A stretch of 64,000 nt of DNA, taken from the NCBI RefSeq assembly GCF_024213665.1, contig NZ_JANAVP010000003.1, positions 253,531-317,530 of the forward strand, read 5' to 3'. Made by a program: the position numbers and the translations under genes. The DNA is from Streptomyces sp. A3M-1-3. GTDB lineage: Bacteria; Actinomycetota; Actinomycetes; Streptomycetales; Streptomycetaceae. This document shows, in pieces, positions 41,304-50,104 of the stretch (within the stretch, counting starts at the first letter, position 1; every line of letters begins with the position of its first letter). The notes under the pieces are model-generated. The model ran no database searches, was not told where the DNA came from, and saw nothing but the letters and a program-made list of their open reading frames with translations.

Positions 41304-41828
41304 ATGACGGCGACGCACCAGCCCCCCATCGGACCGCTGACCGAACTGGACACCAGGTACAGCAGCACGGACGCGACGGCGACCCCGTGGTTCGAGGCGG
41401 TACAGCACCTCGACTCGGCCGAGATCTTCTGGCTGTCGACCGTACGCCCGGACGACCGCCCGCACGTCACACCGCTGCTCGCCGTCTGGGTCGACGACGC
41501 CCTGTACTTCTGCACGGGCGCGGACGAGCGCAAGGCCAGGAACCTCGGCGCGAACCCGAACGTCGTCCTTACCACCGGCGCGAACGCCCTCCGCGAAGGC
41601 TTCGACCTGGTGATCGAGGGCGAGGCCGAGGTGGAGACCGACGAGAAGGCGCTGCAGCGCGCCGCCGACCGGTACGAGGCGAAGTACACCAGCGAGTGGC
41701 ACTTCGACGTACGGGACGGGGCGTTCTGGGCCGAGGGCAACCGGGCGGTGGTCTACCGGGTCGAGCCCAAGACGGCGTTCGGCTTCGGCAAGAGCCCGTA
41801 CAGCCAGACCCGCTGGCGGTTCGCGTGA
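41304..41828 (+). CDS. Pyridoxamine 5'-phosphate oxidase-like flavin/F420 protein
   Basis: 174 residues from ATG 41304 (GGAAGGAC upstream). Split-barrel fold of the PNPOx-like superfamily: IFWLSTVRPDDRPHVTPLLA (about 43-62), YFCTGADERKARNLGANPNV and LVIEGEAEVETDEKALQR. In actinomycetes such proteins bind FMN, heme or F420; the basic KARNL pattern suits an F420- or FMN-binding member. The cofactor is not settled by sequence. Monocistronic. Confidence 0.83.
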   Translation: MTATHQPPIGPLTELDTRYSSTDATATPWFEAVQHLDSAEIFWLSTVRPDDRPHVTPLLAVWVDDALYFCTGADERKARNLGANPNVVLTTGANALREGFDLVIEGEAEVETDEKALQRAADRYEAKYTSEWHFDVRDGAFWAEGNRAVVYRVEPKTAFGFGKSPYSQTRWRFA

Positions 41829-41885
41829 CAGCGGCTCGTTAATCCGCATGCGGCCCGGCCACCGGGCGTGATAGTCCACCGTGTC

Positions 41886-42401
41886 ATGGACGATCTTGTA
41901 ACGGACCGGCTGGTACTCCATCCGATGAACGCGGCCGAAGCGGAACAGGTGCTGACCGGAAAGCCGGCCGACGGCGACCGCTGGGCACCGGGCTACCCCG
42001 CCGAGGGCGACATGGCCGGAGCGCGACGCTTCCTGAACACCTGCGCCGGCTCCGGCGACCCCCAGCCGTTCGGCGCGTACGAGATCCGCCTGCGCGAGGA
42101 CGGCCGGGCGATAGGCGGCCTGGGCTTCCACGGCGCCCCGGACCAGGACGGCGGCGTGACGATCGGCTACGGCCTGATCCCGTCGGCCCGAGGCCAGGGC
42201 TACGCGACGGAGGCGCTGCGGGGCCTGCTCCGGTTCGCGCGCGAATGCGGCATCGCGTACGTGAAGGGCGACGCCGACCACGACAACATCGCGTCGCAAC
42301 AGGTGATGACGGCGGCGGGCATGCGCCTGGTGGCGGACGACGGCCACCTGAAGCACTACCGGATCGCCCGGCCCGATCCGGAGAGGGCCCAGCCGCATTG
42401 A
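41886..42401 (+). CDS. GNAT acetyltransferase (RimJ/RimL-like)
   Basis: 171 residues; I take ATG 41886 (MDDLVTDRLVLHPMNAAEAE) because the T-x-R-L-x-L-x-P opening is that of RimJ-type GNATs. Motif A is IGYGLIPSARGQGYATEALR (about 97-116), with RGQGYA contacting the acetyl-CoA pyrophosphate. DHDNIASQQVMTAAGMRLV is the usual asparagine helix. Possible targets are protein N-termini or small amines. The lone RHH gene converges 38 bases downstream. Confidence 0.86.
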   Translation: MDDLVTDRLVLHPMNAAEAEQVLTGKPADGDRWAPGYPAEGDMAGARRFLNTCAGSGDPQPFGAYEIRLREDGRAIGGLGFHGAPDQDGGVTIGYGLIPSARGQGYATEALRGLLRFARECGIAYVKGDADHDNIASQQVMTAAGMRLVADDGHLKHYRIARPDPERAQPH

Positions 42402-42439
42402 GCACCTCGGGTTCAAGGAACGGCGGCCATCCCGATGGG

Positions 42440-42658
42440 TCACAGGCTCACGGATGTCGGCCCGGTGATTGGCCCGCCGAAGTCGACGGTCTCCTGGTCG
42501 GTGACGAAGGGCTCGTCCCAGACGCGATGGGCAAGCGCGATGCGATGGATGCCCTCACGGATTATCTCGGCCGGGGAGACACCGGTACGGGCGGCGGCCG
42601 CCTCGATCAGAGCGAGATCACTGTCGTCGGCATAGACCTTGATGCGCTGCAGAGCCAT
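42440..42658 (-). CDS. Ribbon-helix-helix (CopG-like) DNA-binding protein
   Basis: 72 residues. The strand QRIKVYADDSDLALIEAAAA and helix-turn RTGVSPAEIIREGIHRI give an RHH/Arc fold, as in VapB/CopG antitoxins. The C-terminal tail (DEPFVTDQETVDFGGPITG) would be the toxin-binding arm in such pairs. No PIN, RelE or other toxin gene is next to it: a GNAT converges downstream and the XRE/TPR gene ends 51 bases upstream on the same strand. GGAGG lies only one base before the ATG, which is unusually close. It may be an orphan antitoxin or stand-alone regulator. Confidence 0.72.
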   Translation of the reverse strand: MALQRIKVYADDSDLALIEAAAARTGVSPAEIIREGIHRIALAHRVWDEPFVTDQETVDFGGPITGPTSVSL

Positions 42659-42709
42659 GCCTCCATGGTGCAGGCCCGGCCGGGTGACGGAGTGCCTGAC
42701 CGCAGCCCT

Positions 42710-44032
42710 TCAGCCCAGGAGTCGACCGGCTTTCAGCCTCAGCTTGTCGGCTTGGGGCATGCCCTGGCAGCGGTTCAATCGCGTTCGCATGTCGTCGATG
42801 GCGGTACGGACCTTGACGGAGCGGATGCCGTCGGCGCAGGTGATGAACTCGCTCCAGGTTGAGAGGGCGCCGTCCAGATCGCCCTGCCGATAGCGGACTC
42901 CTCCGAGATCGGCGAGAACGATGGCGCGAGTCCTTCGGCGGTCCAGGCCGTGGATCTCCAAAGCCAGGTGCAGGTGCTCCTCCGCGGCGTCCAGATCTCC
43001 GAGACGAGAAAGGATCATGCCGGATTCGTGAGCCCACCGGCCGGGTGAGTAGTGCGCCGCCCAGGAGGCATCGGAACCGGTCGACGGGCGTCCGATAGCC
43101 ACCTCCGAGAAGGCCAGGTGGCGGGTGGCCGTGCGTCGGTCGTCGTCCTGGGCCGCCGCGTTCGCCAGCGTGGCTTCGTAGTAGGCCACAGCTCTGTGGT
43201 TCTCCAAGTGCTGTCCGTATCGGACGCATGCTTCGCCCAGTTGCACGGCCTCGGCCCGGTAGCCCAGGTCTATGGCTTGCACCGCCATGCCGCGTAGGGC
43301 CGTGGCGGACAGTTCTGGGTCTCCGGCTTCGGCTGCCAGCCGGTAGGCGTGCGCGTAATACTGCTGAGCCCGGCCCTGGTTCTCGGGGGTGTTGCCCTCG
43401 TCCTGCGCCATCCACCCAGCCAGATGCACGAGTTGACTGGTGGCTGCGAACAGTTGACGGCCGGTGGCTTCGGTGTACTTCCCGTTCAGCCACGGGCCAA
43501 CGTCCTCGGTGAGGTAGCGAACTGCAAGGTGCCGGGCGTGGCCGCCACCGAGTTCTGCCGCCGAATCACCAAGTGCCTTGACCATCTGCTCGACGGCTGC
43601 GACTTCGCCCGCGCCTACGCGCACAGCGCCGGCTGCCGCGGCCTTGGTCCGGCGGGTGATGCTCTCCAAGTCGGGCAGCGCGAGGGCACTCAGGGCGTAA
43701 CCACTGGTGGCGACCAGGAAGCTCCGGCGGTACACGTCACTCCTCCCCAACTCAATGACTGATGTCACGGTATCGGTGGTGGTTACCTTCGGCTCATCGG
43801 ATTCCGCCGCCTCAGCGTCCCCTAAGTGCAGGTCAAGAACCCGGGCGATGTATGGGAGCCAGTAGGTGGGGCATCGTTTGCCGGCCATCCAGCGACGAGC
43901 CGACTGCCGGTCGACGCCATGCGGACCACGGCCCTCGGCGATTCCGACCTCGCGCGCGAGCTTGGAAGGACCCCAACCGCGCGCCTGGCACTCCTGTCTG
44001 ATCGCACCTGCGATCTCCTCACTGCTCGGCAC
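42710..44032 (-). CDS. XRE/TPR-type transcriptional regulator
   Basis: 440 residues. N-terminal HTH: IRQECQARGWGPSKLAREVG, then VDRQSARRWMAGKRCPTYWL, in which the DNA-reading helix contacts a site by the SARRWMAG turn. A junction YRRSFLVATSGYALSALALP (about 100-119) leads to helical repeats (AEQMVKALGDSAAEL-like start, then AYRLAAEAGDPELSATALRG). It has the same plan as the regulator at 16042-17415. It is divergent to a small protein and epimerase gene it probably controls. Confidence 0.83.
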   Translation of the reverse strand: MPSSEEIAGAIRQECQARGWGPSKLAREVGIAEGRGPHGVDRQSARRWMAGKRCPTYWLPYIARVLDLHLGDAEAAESDEPKVTTTDTVTSVIELGRSDVYRRSFLVATSGYALSALALPDLESITRRTKAAAAGAVRVGAGEVAAVEQMVKALGDSAAELGGGHARHLAVRYLTEDVGPWLNGKYTEATGRQLFAATSQLVHLAGWMAQDEGNTPENQGRAQQYYAHAYRLAAEAGDPELSATALRGMAVQAIDLGYRAEAVQLGEACVRYGQHLENHRAVAYYEATLANAAAQDDDRRTATRHLAFSEVAIGRPSTGSDASWAAHYSPGRWAHESGMILSRLGDLDAAEEHLHLALEIHGLDRRRTRAIVLADLGGVRYRQGDLDGALSTWSEFITCADGIRSVKVRTAIDDMRTRLNRCQGMPQADKLRLKAGRLLG

Positions 44033-44211
44033 CGGGCCTCCTCACCGCTGGCCTACACGGGACTACAACTGGCCCACATCCTGGCCCCTCCTCACCTGAC
44101 GTACCCGGCCGTTGACTGAACATCACCCGCTCGGTTCTCGCACGGCGGGTCTGCGACCCGATACGTGCGATGCCGGCCGCCCAGGATGACTCAGAGAGAC
44201 GGTGAACCCCG

Positions 44212-44535
44212 ATGCCACGCGCACCTCGCAACAGCACAACCAACCAAGCACCGGAGCTCGGCGCGACGCCTCGAAGCACGCCCGCCGCGGCGCCGCCCGA
44301 ATCCGCGGACACGGACGAGTCCACGATGCTCAGGCACATCACCCCGCTCAAGCGGGACATGCAGTACGACCACGAGGCCGCGCAGGCCGTTCTCCCCGTC
44401 CGGGCTCACTTCAGCGACGGTCGCGTCGTGGACACCACCGTCGTCTTCGACCCGGACCAGATGCAGGTCTTCTCCATCCAGCTGGAACGAGCCATCGCAG
44501 CCCGCCAGCACGCCTTCTCGAAGACCCCGTGGTGA
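44212..44535 (+). CDS. Small hypothetical protein of the sugar locus
   Basis: 107 residues from ATG 44212 with AGAGACGG upstream. The N-terminal 45 residues are low-complexity and probably disordered (TPAAAPPESADTDE). The C-terminal half is compact: VRAHFSDGRVVDTTVVFDPD then QMQVFSIQLERAIAARQHAF, a strand-rich then helical pattern. I do not recognise the family. The next gene starts 43 bases on, so it is the first gene of the epimerase transcript and might be a partner or a small regulator. Confidence 0.65.
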   Translation: MPRAPRNSTTNQAPELGATPRSTPAAAPPESADTDESTMLRHITPLKRDMQYDHEAAQAVLPVRAHFSDGRVVDTTVVFDPDQMQVFSIQLERAIAARQHAFSKTPW

Positions 44536-44578
44536 TGCGCGCGCGGCGAGTGTCAACGAAAACGACAACGGAGGCATC

Positions 44579-45706
44579 GTGTACGTCAGTTACGACATGA
44601 GCAGTGAACTCGCAGATAGGACCGTGCTGGTCACCGGCGGGGCAGGTCTCATCGGAAGCCGTATCACTGCGCAGCTCAAAGCGCTCGGGGCCCGGCCCAT
44701 TGCAGTGTGCAGGCTGGACGCCTATCCGCCGCATGTCTACCGGGACTTGTTCGGCATCAACATCGACGACCCCGACACGGTCTGCGGGGACGTCCAGGAC
44801 GCGGAGCTGATGCGTCGGCTGATCGGGCAGTGCGATTACGTCGTCCATGCCGCGGCACTGGCCGACGTCGCCGCCTGCACGCGCAAACCGATGAGCGCGA
44901 TCGGTACGAACATCACCGGCACGCAGGTGCTGCTGGACGCCGTAACGGCGTCCGACCGCATCCGCCGGATCTGCTTCGTCTCGTCCGCCAGCGTCTACGG
45001 CAACGGCAACCCCGACGACTGGGCGTCCCCCACCGTCGAGGCGCGTACGGTCCGTAGGCTGCTGGAGGCCATCTACCAGGGCCGTACGCCGCCGCAGTTC
45101 CACGAATATGCCCCGATGCGCCCCATGTCGGTCTACGGCAACACCAAGGCATGGGGCGAGACGCAGACCGCACTTGTTATGGGGGCCGTGGGAACCTCGT
45201 ACACGGTCGTGCGTTACTTCTCCGTCTACGGAGAGCCGCAGACGATCAAGCCGAACAGCCACTCGTGGGTCGTGGCCTGGTTCGCCGCACGCGCGGCCCT
45301 CGGCCTTCCACTGCACCTGAACGGTGGCGGGCATCAGGTACGGGATCTCGTGCACGTCGACGACATTGCGGCCGCCACGGTGCGTTCGCTGATTGCCCCA
45401 CGAGCACACAACGAAACCCTCAACGTTGGTACCGGCACCCCCACCAGCGTTCGCCGGGTCGCGGAGCTGGTGCGGGCTCAGTTCCCCGGCACGGTGTTCC
45501 TGGAAACGCCGATGCCACCCGGCGACCCGCTCGGCGGATACGCATCCACCCGGCACATGGAGCACGTCCTCGGCTGGCAGCCCGGCATCACCGTCGCGGA
45601 AGGGGTTGCCCGTTACGTCAGGTGGCTGAAGGAGACCCCGGCTGCCATCCCCGACTGGCTGCGGGACGGCGCCCGCCTCGCTCAGGAGGCCGACACCCCT
45701 AAATGA
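44579..45706 (+). CDS. NAD-dependent epimerase/dehydratase (extended SDR)
   Basis: 375 residues from GTG 44579, preferred because GGAGG lies six bases upstream; ATG 44597 has none. Rossmann motif TVLVTGGAGLIGSRITAQL (about 14-32), DVQDAELMRR, the S in CFVSSASVYGNG and catalytic Y-x3-K in SVYGNTKAWGE. LNVGTGTPTSVRRVAELVR closes the sugar-nucleotide domain. These enzymes epimerise, dehydrate or reduce nucleotide sugars. Neighbours (GT2, LbH acyltransferase) suggest a glycan or glycosylated product with an acylated sugar. It overlaps the convergent GT2 gene by eight bases. Confidence 0.88.
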   Translation: MYVSYDMSSELADRTVLVTGGAGLIGSRITAQLKALGARPIAVCRLDAYPPHVYRDLFGINIDDPDTVCGDVQDAELMRRLIGQCDYVVHAAALADVAACTRKPMSAIGTNITGTQVLLDAVTASDRIRRICFVSSASVYGNGNPDDWASPTVEARTVRRLLEAIYQGRTPPQFHEYAPMRPMSVYGNTKAWGETQTALVMGAVGTSYTVVRYFSVYGEPQTIKPNSHSWVVAWFAARAALGLPLHLNGGGHQVRDLVHVDDIAAATVRSLIAPRAHNETLNVGTGTPTSVRRVAELVRAQFPGTVFLETPMPPGDPLGGYASTRHMEHVLGWQPGITVAEGVARYVRWLKETPAAIPDWLRDGARLAQEADTPK

Positions 45707-46574
45707 CCGGTGGGCGGCCCAGGCAAGTCATGCGCCAGACGGTGCGCCAGCGCATGGGCCGCCGGGGACCACACGGCGTTCTCACGCCCTCGGCGAAGCC
45801 GCCGAACCAGGCCCGCAGCCCGCTGAGCGAGCGCGTGCGGACCAGCGTCAGCGTGATCCATACCCCCAGATACACGGGCACCAGGGTGGCCGGGAGATGC
45901 CTGCGGGCCATCCACACTCGGTTGCGGGCGGTCATGCGGAAGTACACCGCATGCCGGGCCGGCGAGGTGCGGGGGTGCTGGAGCACCAGCTCCGGTTCGT
46001 AGCGGATCTTCCAGCCCGCGTCCATGGCCCGCCAGGCGAGATCGGTCTCCTCATGCGTGAAGAAGAACTCATCGGGCCATCCGCCGATCTCGTCCAGCAT
46101 CCGCATGGACAGACCGTGGCCACCGCCAAGGAAGGTGGTCACCTCTCCGCCGCGCATCGCGTCGCCGGCCCCCAGCCGGGGCACGTGCCGCCGCTGGGTG
46201 AAGCCCGTCTCGTCCGCGATGCGGAAGCTGACGATGCCGAGCCGGGGATCGTCGGCGTACAGGTCGGCCAACCGTGTGAAGACGTCCGCTTCGACCAGGA
46301 GACCGTCGTCATCCAGGTCCACTAGAACATCCAGGTCCCCGGCTTCGCGGAGCTTGTCCATAGCAACATTCCGGCCGCCGGAGACGCCGAGATTCTCGTC
46401 CAGCTCTACCCCGATCACACCGGCCGGCAGATCCGGCAGGGGTGAACCGTTGCCGACCACGACCACGCGCGCCGCAGGTTCCTGCTGCTTGGCCACCGAG
46501 TCGAGGAGGGCCTGCAGTTCGGCGGGCCGGTTGCCCATGGTCAGCACGGCCACACCCACACGCGGTCGGGACAC
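45699..46574 (-). CDS. Family 2 glycosyltransferase
   Basis: 291 residues. GT-A fold: VGVAVLTMGNRPAELQALLD (about 6-25), VVVVGNGSPLPDL, the NLGVSGGRNVAMDKLREAG loop, acidic metal site LVDLDDDGLL (~87-96), GGGHGLSMRMLDEIGGWPDE and HEETDLAWRAMDAGW (ED acceptor-base motif). One or two C-terminal hydrophobic helices (LVPVYLGVWITLTLV) may associate it with the membrane. Rhamnosyl/mannosyl-type transferases look like this; donor unknown. It is transcribed opposite to the epimerase and divergent from the acyltransferase. Confidence 0.87.
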   Translation of the reverse strand: MSRPRVGVAVLTMGNRPAELQALLDSVAKQQEPAARVVVVGNGSPLPDLPAGVIGVELDENLGVSGGRNVAMDKLREAGDLDVLVDLDDDGLLVEADVFTRLADLYADDPRLGIVSFRIADETGFTQRRHVPRLGAGDAMRGGEVTTFLGGGHGLSMRMLDEIGGWPDEFFFTHEETDLAWRAMDAGWKIRYEPELVLQHPRTSPARHAVYFRMTARNRVWMARRHLPATLVPVYLGVWITLTLVRTRSLSGLRAWFGGFAEGVRTPCGPRRPMRWRTVWRMTCLGRPPVI

Positions 46575-46664
46575 GTCCAGATCACTCCAGCTCTCGGTGG
46601 CGGCAGAAGGGCGATGTTAGCGGTCCCCAAGCCAGTCACCGGCCTCCGAAAGGAAGCCTTGGCC

Positions 46665-47363
46665 ATGCCCTCCCTTCATATCGGTGTCTTCATCAGCAGT
46701 GCCACGCAGGAGCCGCTCAAGGACACCCCGTACGGGGATTTGGAGAACTACGAGCTGGCCGATTTTCTGACCGCATGGTCCGACCTCCACCGTGAGGCAC
46801 TGGCCACCGTGACCCAACGCATCCACCCGACGGCGTTCGTCCACCCCTCGGCGATTATCGGCGACGACGTGATCATCGGCCCCAACGTCCGGGTCCACGA
46901 ATTCTCCACCGTCCGCAAGGGCAGCGTCTTGTGTGCCGGGGCGAGTGTCGGTTTCAACTGCGAAGTGACCAAGTCATTCGTCGGCGAGAACACGGTCCTC
47001 GGCCACCGAATCGGCATCAACCACACTCTGGTCGGAACCGACGCCCACCTCTCGGCCGGCGTCAGCGTGGCAGCCATCAGCATGTGGAGCGACGACCTGC
47101 GCCGGCCCGACCGGGAAATCATCATGCGCGCGCCGGGAGGCATCTACCGCTGCGGCACAGCTCAGTTTGGTGCAGTCATCGGCGACCGGGTACAGACCGG
47201 CAGCAGCATCGGCCTGGGACCGGGCGTCGCTATCGGACGAGACTCGCGCATCTCCAGCGGCGTCACGCTCGCGGGCCGAGCCATCCCGGACCACAGCGTC
47301 CTCAGTGCCCCGCACACGGCCGACACGCACGTCCGCATCCGACCTCAACGAGGTCGTCCCTGA
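46665..47363 (+). CDS. Left-handed beta-helix (hexapeptide) acyltransferase
   Basis: 232 residues from ATG 46665 (AAAGGAAG upstream) rather than ATG 46614. After an N-terminal helix region (LADFLTAWSDLHREALATVT) come hexapeptide repeats: IHPTAFVHPSAIIGDDVIIG, NVRVHEFSTVRKGSVLCAG, FVGENTVLGHRIGINHTL, then AVIGDRVQTGSSIGLGPGVA. This is the LbH trimer fold of sugar O- or N-acyltransferases. A long 40-residue excursion (ISMWSDDLRRPDREIIMRAP) interrupts the helix near residues 140-160. It should acylate the sugar made or transferred by its neighbours. Confidence 0.82.
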   Translation: MPSLHIGVFISSATQEPLKDTPYGDLENYELADFLTAWSDLHREALATVTQRIHPTAFVHPSAIIGDDVIIGPNVRVHEFSTVRKGSVLCAGASVGFNCEVTKSFVGENTVLGHRIGINHTLVGTDAHLSAGVSVAAISMWSDDLRRPDREIIMRAPGGIYRCGTAQFGAVIGDRVQTGSSIGLGPGVAIGRDSRISSGVTLAGRAIPDHSVLSAPHTADTHVRIRPQRGRP

Positions 47364-47479
47364 CGGCGGCGAATTCCGCGCACTGGACGGCGCCGGGGGG
47401 GTGAGACGACTCCGGGCCGGCAGCACAGCGCCGTCGGCCCGGACCGTTGTTCTGCTGGGGCACTGCCCCTGACCTGCGG

Positions 47480-48841
47480 TTACAGCACCGGGAGGTTCTT
47501 GCGGAGTTCGAACGCCGTGACCTCGGAGCGGTACTCCTCCCACTCCTGCTTCTTGTTGCGCAGGAAGAAGTCGAAGACGTGCTCGCCCAGCGTCTCGGCG
47601 ACCAGTTCGCTTCGCTCCATCAGCGAGATCGCCTCGCCCAGGTTCTGCGGGAGCGGTTCGATGCCCATCGCTCGGCGTTCCGCGTCCGACAGGGCCCAGA
47701 CGTCGTCGTCCGCTCCCGCCGGGAGTTCGTAGCCCTCCTCGATGCCCTTGAGGCCGGCCGCCAGCAGGACCGCGTACGTCAGGTACGGGTTCGCGCCGGA
47801 GTCGATCGAGCGGACCTCTACTCGCGAGGAGCCGGTCTTGCCGGGCTTGTACATCGGGACCCGGATCAGGGCGGAGCGGTTGTTGTGGCCCCAGCAGATG
47901 TACGAGGGGGCCTCGCCGCCGGAGCCGGCCGTGCGGGCCGAGCCGCCCCAGATGCGCTTGTAGGAGTTGACCCACTGGTTGGTGACCGCCGAGATCTCGG
48001 CGGCGTGCTTGAGCAGGCCCGCGATGAAGGAGCGGCCGACCTTGGAGAGCTGGTACTCCGCGCCCGATTCGTAGAACGCGTTGCGGTCGCCCTCGAAGAG
48101 GGAGAGGTGGGTGTGCATGCCGGAGCCCGGGTACTCCGAGAACGGCTTCGGCATGAACGTGGCCTGCACACCCTGCTCCAGCGCGACCTGCTTCATGACC
48201 AGGCGGAAGGTCATGACGTTGTCGGCGGTGGAGAGCGCGTCGGCGTAGCGGAGGTCGATCTCCTGCTGGCCGGGGGCACCCTCGTGGTGGCTGAACTCGA
48301 CCGAGATGCCCATGGATTCGAGCATGGTGATCGCCTGCCGGCGGAAGTCCATGCCCACGTTCTGCGGGGTGTGGTCGAAGTAGCCGGAGTTGTCGGCCGG
48401 GGTGGGCACCGAGCCGTCGAGCGGCTTGTTCCTCAGCAGGAAGAACTCGATCTCCGGGTGGGTGTAGAAGGTGAAGCCCAGGTCGGAGGTCTTGGCGAGG
48501 ATGCGCTTCAGTACGTACCGGGGGTCCGCGAAGGACGGTGAGCCGTCCGGCATCAGGATGTCGCAGAACATCCGGGCCGTGCCGGGGGCCTCGGCGCGCC
48601 AGGGCAGGATCTGGAACGTGCTCGGGTCCGGCTTGGCGATCATGTCCGATTCGTACACCCGCGCGAAGCCCTCGATCGCGGAGCCGTCGAAGCCGATGCC
48701 CTCGTCGAACGCCTGCTCCAGCTCCGCCGGAGCCACCGCGACCGACTTGAGGAAGCCGAGCACGTCGGTGAACCACAGGCGCACGAAGCGGATGTCGCGC
48801 TCCTCGAGCGTACGGAGCACGAATTCCTGCTGCTTGTCCAT
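47480..48841 (-). CDS. glnA2: Glutamine synthetase-like enzyme, GlnA2 type
   Basis: 453 residues, GS-I fold. GIGFDGSAIEGFARVYESDM (about 48-67), the metal Glu in HPEIEFFLL, GQQEIDLRYADAL, PGSGMHTHLSLFEGD and NNRSALIRVPMYKPG mark the active site. In this position relative to glnE I assign it to GlnA2 of S. coelicolor (SCO2241 from memory), reported to be a gamma-glutamylpolyamine synthetase rather than an assimilatory GS. The tyrosine-adenylylation loop expected of GlnA I is not obvious near residue 390. Monocistronic. Confidence 0.88.
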   Translation of the reverse strand: MDKQQEFVLRTLEERDIRFVRLWFTDVLGFLKSVAVAPAELEQAFDEGIGFDGSAIEGFARVYESDMIAKPDPSTFQILPWRAEAPGTARMFCDILMPDGSPSFADPRYVLKRILAKTSDLGFTFYTHPEIEFFLLRNKPLDGSVPTPADNSGYFDHTPQNVGMDFRRQAITMLESMGISVEFSHHEGAPGQQEIDLRYADALSTADNVMTFRLVMKQVALEQGVQATFMPKPFSEYPGSGMHTHLSLFEGDRNAFYESGAEYQLSKVGRSFIAGLLKHAAEISAVTNQWVNSYKRIWGGSARTAGSGGEAPSYICWGHNNRSALIRVPMYKPGKTGSSRVEVRSIDSGANPYLTYAVLLAAGLKGIEEGYELPAGADDDVWALSDAERRAMGIEPLPQNLGEAISLMERSELVAETLGEHVFDFFLRNKKQEWEEYRSEVTAFELRKNLPVL

Positions 48842-48984
48842 AGCTACATCCTTGCAGTTCAGACGGCCTGTGCACCACCGCCCGGGCAGAGGGGAGAAAC
48901 CCCAGTATCCCGACCCGTCGTTTCGGCCACATTACGCAACCCATATGACATGCGGCACGCCCCCGCCCACTACCATCTGGCCCC

Positions 48985-49371
48985 ATGGGGGGATCCCGGC
49001 ACACGCGGCGCGGGCGCATCAGGCGTCCTGCGGCGATGGTGTGCGCCCTGGCGACGCTGCTCGCCGGGCTTCTCCTCTGTCTGAGCGCCGGTGAGCCTCA
49101 TGGCGGCGGGACGGACGACCCCGGCGCGCGGCGCGTCTCGGCCACCATGTCCGCCGGCCACGCCGAGTACACGTGCCCGTTCGACCGCTCGGACTGCGGC
49201 ACCTTCTCACATCTGACCCCGGCGGTCCTGACGGCCCCGCCGCCCGATGCCCCGGCCGCCGTGGCCGACGTACCGCACGGCGGGCTCCTCCGGGTCCCCG
49301 CCGACGTACGCGCCGCGGGGGCGCAGCCCCGGGCCCCCGACCTCCATGTCCTTCAAGTGCTGCGGACGTGA
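48985..49371 (+). CDS. Small secreted/membrane hypothetical protein
   Basis: 128 residues, ATG 48985 with TACCAT eight bases upstream (leaderless pattern). A basic N-terminus and one hydrophobic segment (MVCALATLLAGLLLCLSAG, about 18-36) act as signal or anchor. The outer part has GHAEYTCPFDRSDCGTFSH, with two cysteines and three histidines that could bind metal, and a C-terminal APDLHVLQVLRT I associate with Streptomyces hypothetical proteins. No function known. It precedes DUF3105-DUF305 genes on the same strand and may be part of that copper-like group. Confidence 0.65.
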   Translation: MGGSRHTRRGRIRRPAAMVCALATLLAGLLLCLSAGEPHGGGTDDPGARRVSATMSAGHAEYTCPFDRSDCGTFSHLTPAVLTAPPPDAPAAVADVPHGGLLRVPADVRAAGAQPRAPDLHVLQVLRT

Positions 49372-49447
49372 GCCGGGACTCGCACCACGGTTCTCGCATC
49401 ACGGCTCCCGTACCCCTATCCCTCCCCGCAGAAGGACATCGCCCCCC

Positions 49448-50104
49448 ATGGCTTCCACCAAGAACCAGAAGCAGAACAGCTCGCGCAAGGCCCGAATAGA
49501 GGAGATGCGCCGCGCCGAGAAAGCGCGTGACCGCCGCGACCGCATCGTCGCCATCACCGTCAGCGCGGCCGTCGTCGCCGGTCTCGTCGGCCTCGGCGCG
49601 TACGTGCTGAACAAGGAGTCCGAGAAGAAGGAGAAGGCGGAGGCGGCCGTCAAGGCGCCGGTGACCGGCGAGCAGAGCTGGGACGCCAAGAAGCTCGGCC
49701 GCAACCACGTCACCAAGGCCGTGACGTACCCGATGAAGCCCCCGGTCGGCGGTGACCACCACCAGATCTGGATGAACTGCGAGGGTGACGTCTACAAGAA
49801 GCCGATCCCGGAGGTGAACGCAGTGCACTCGCTGGAGCACGGCGCCGTCTGGGTGACGTACAACGACAAGGCCCCGGCCGCGGACGTGAAGAAGCTCGCC
49901 GACAAGGTCGGCAAGACGCCGTACTCGCTGATGAGCCCGGTCAAGGACCAGTCCGGCGCGATCATGCTGAGCGCCTGGGGCAAGCAGGTCACGGTGGACG
50001 GCGCCGCCGATCCGCGGGTGGATCAGTTCTTCACCAAGTACGTGCAGGGCCCGCAGACCCCTGAGCCGGGTGCCGCGTGCACCGGCGGAATGGGCGAGCA
50101 GTGA
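49448..50104 (+). CDS. DUF3105 membrane-anchored protein
   Basis: 218 residues from ATG 49448. A highly basic cytoplasmic start (KNQKQNSSRKARIEEMRRAE), one membrane helix (IVAITVSAAVVAGLVGLGAY, about 38-57), then the DUF3105 domain: PMKPPVGGDHHQIWMNCEG and EVNAVHSLEHGAVWVTY, whose conserved HH, C, H-x3-EHG residues look like a metal or thiol site. The stop overlaps the DUF305 start as GTGA, so the two are translationally coupled. Role is unproven; pairing with DUF305 is recurrent in actinomycetes. Confidence 0.87.
   Translation: MASTKNQKQNSSRKARIEEMRRAEKARDRRDRIVAITVSAAVVAGLVGLGAYVLNKESEKKEKAEAAVKAPVTGEQSWDAKKLGRNHVTKAVTYPMKPPVGGDHHQIWMNCEGDVYKKPIPEVNAVHSLEHGAVWVTYNDKAPAADVKKLADKVGKTPYSLMSPVKDQSGAIMLSAWGKQVTVDGAADPRVDQFFTKYVQGPQTPEPGAACTGGMGEQ

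Noticed and set aside
42440..42658. Toxin-antitoxin module
   Set aside because: Only the RHH partner is present; no PIN/RelE/MazF-like ORF within 300 bases on either strand.
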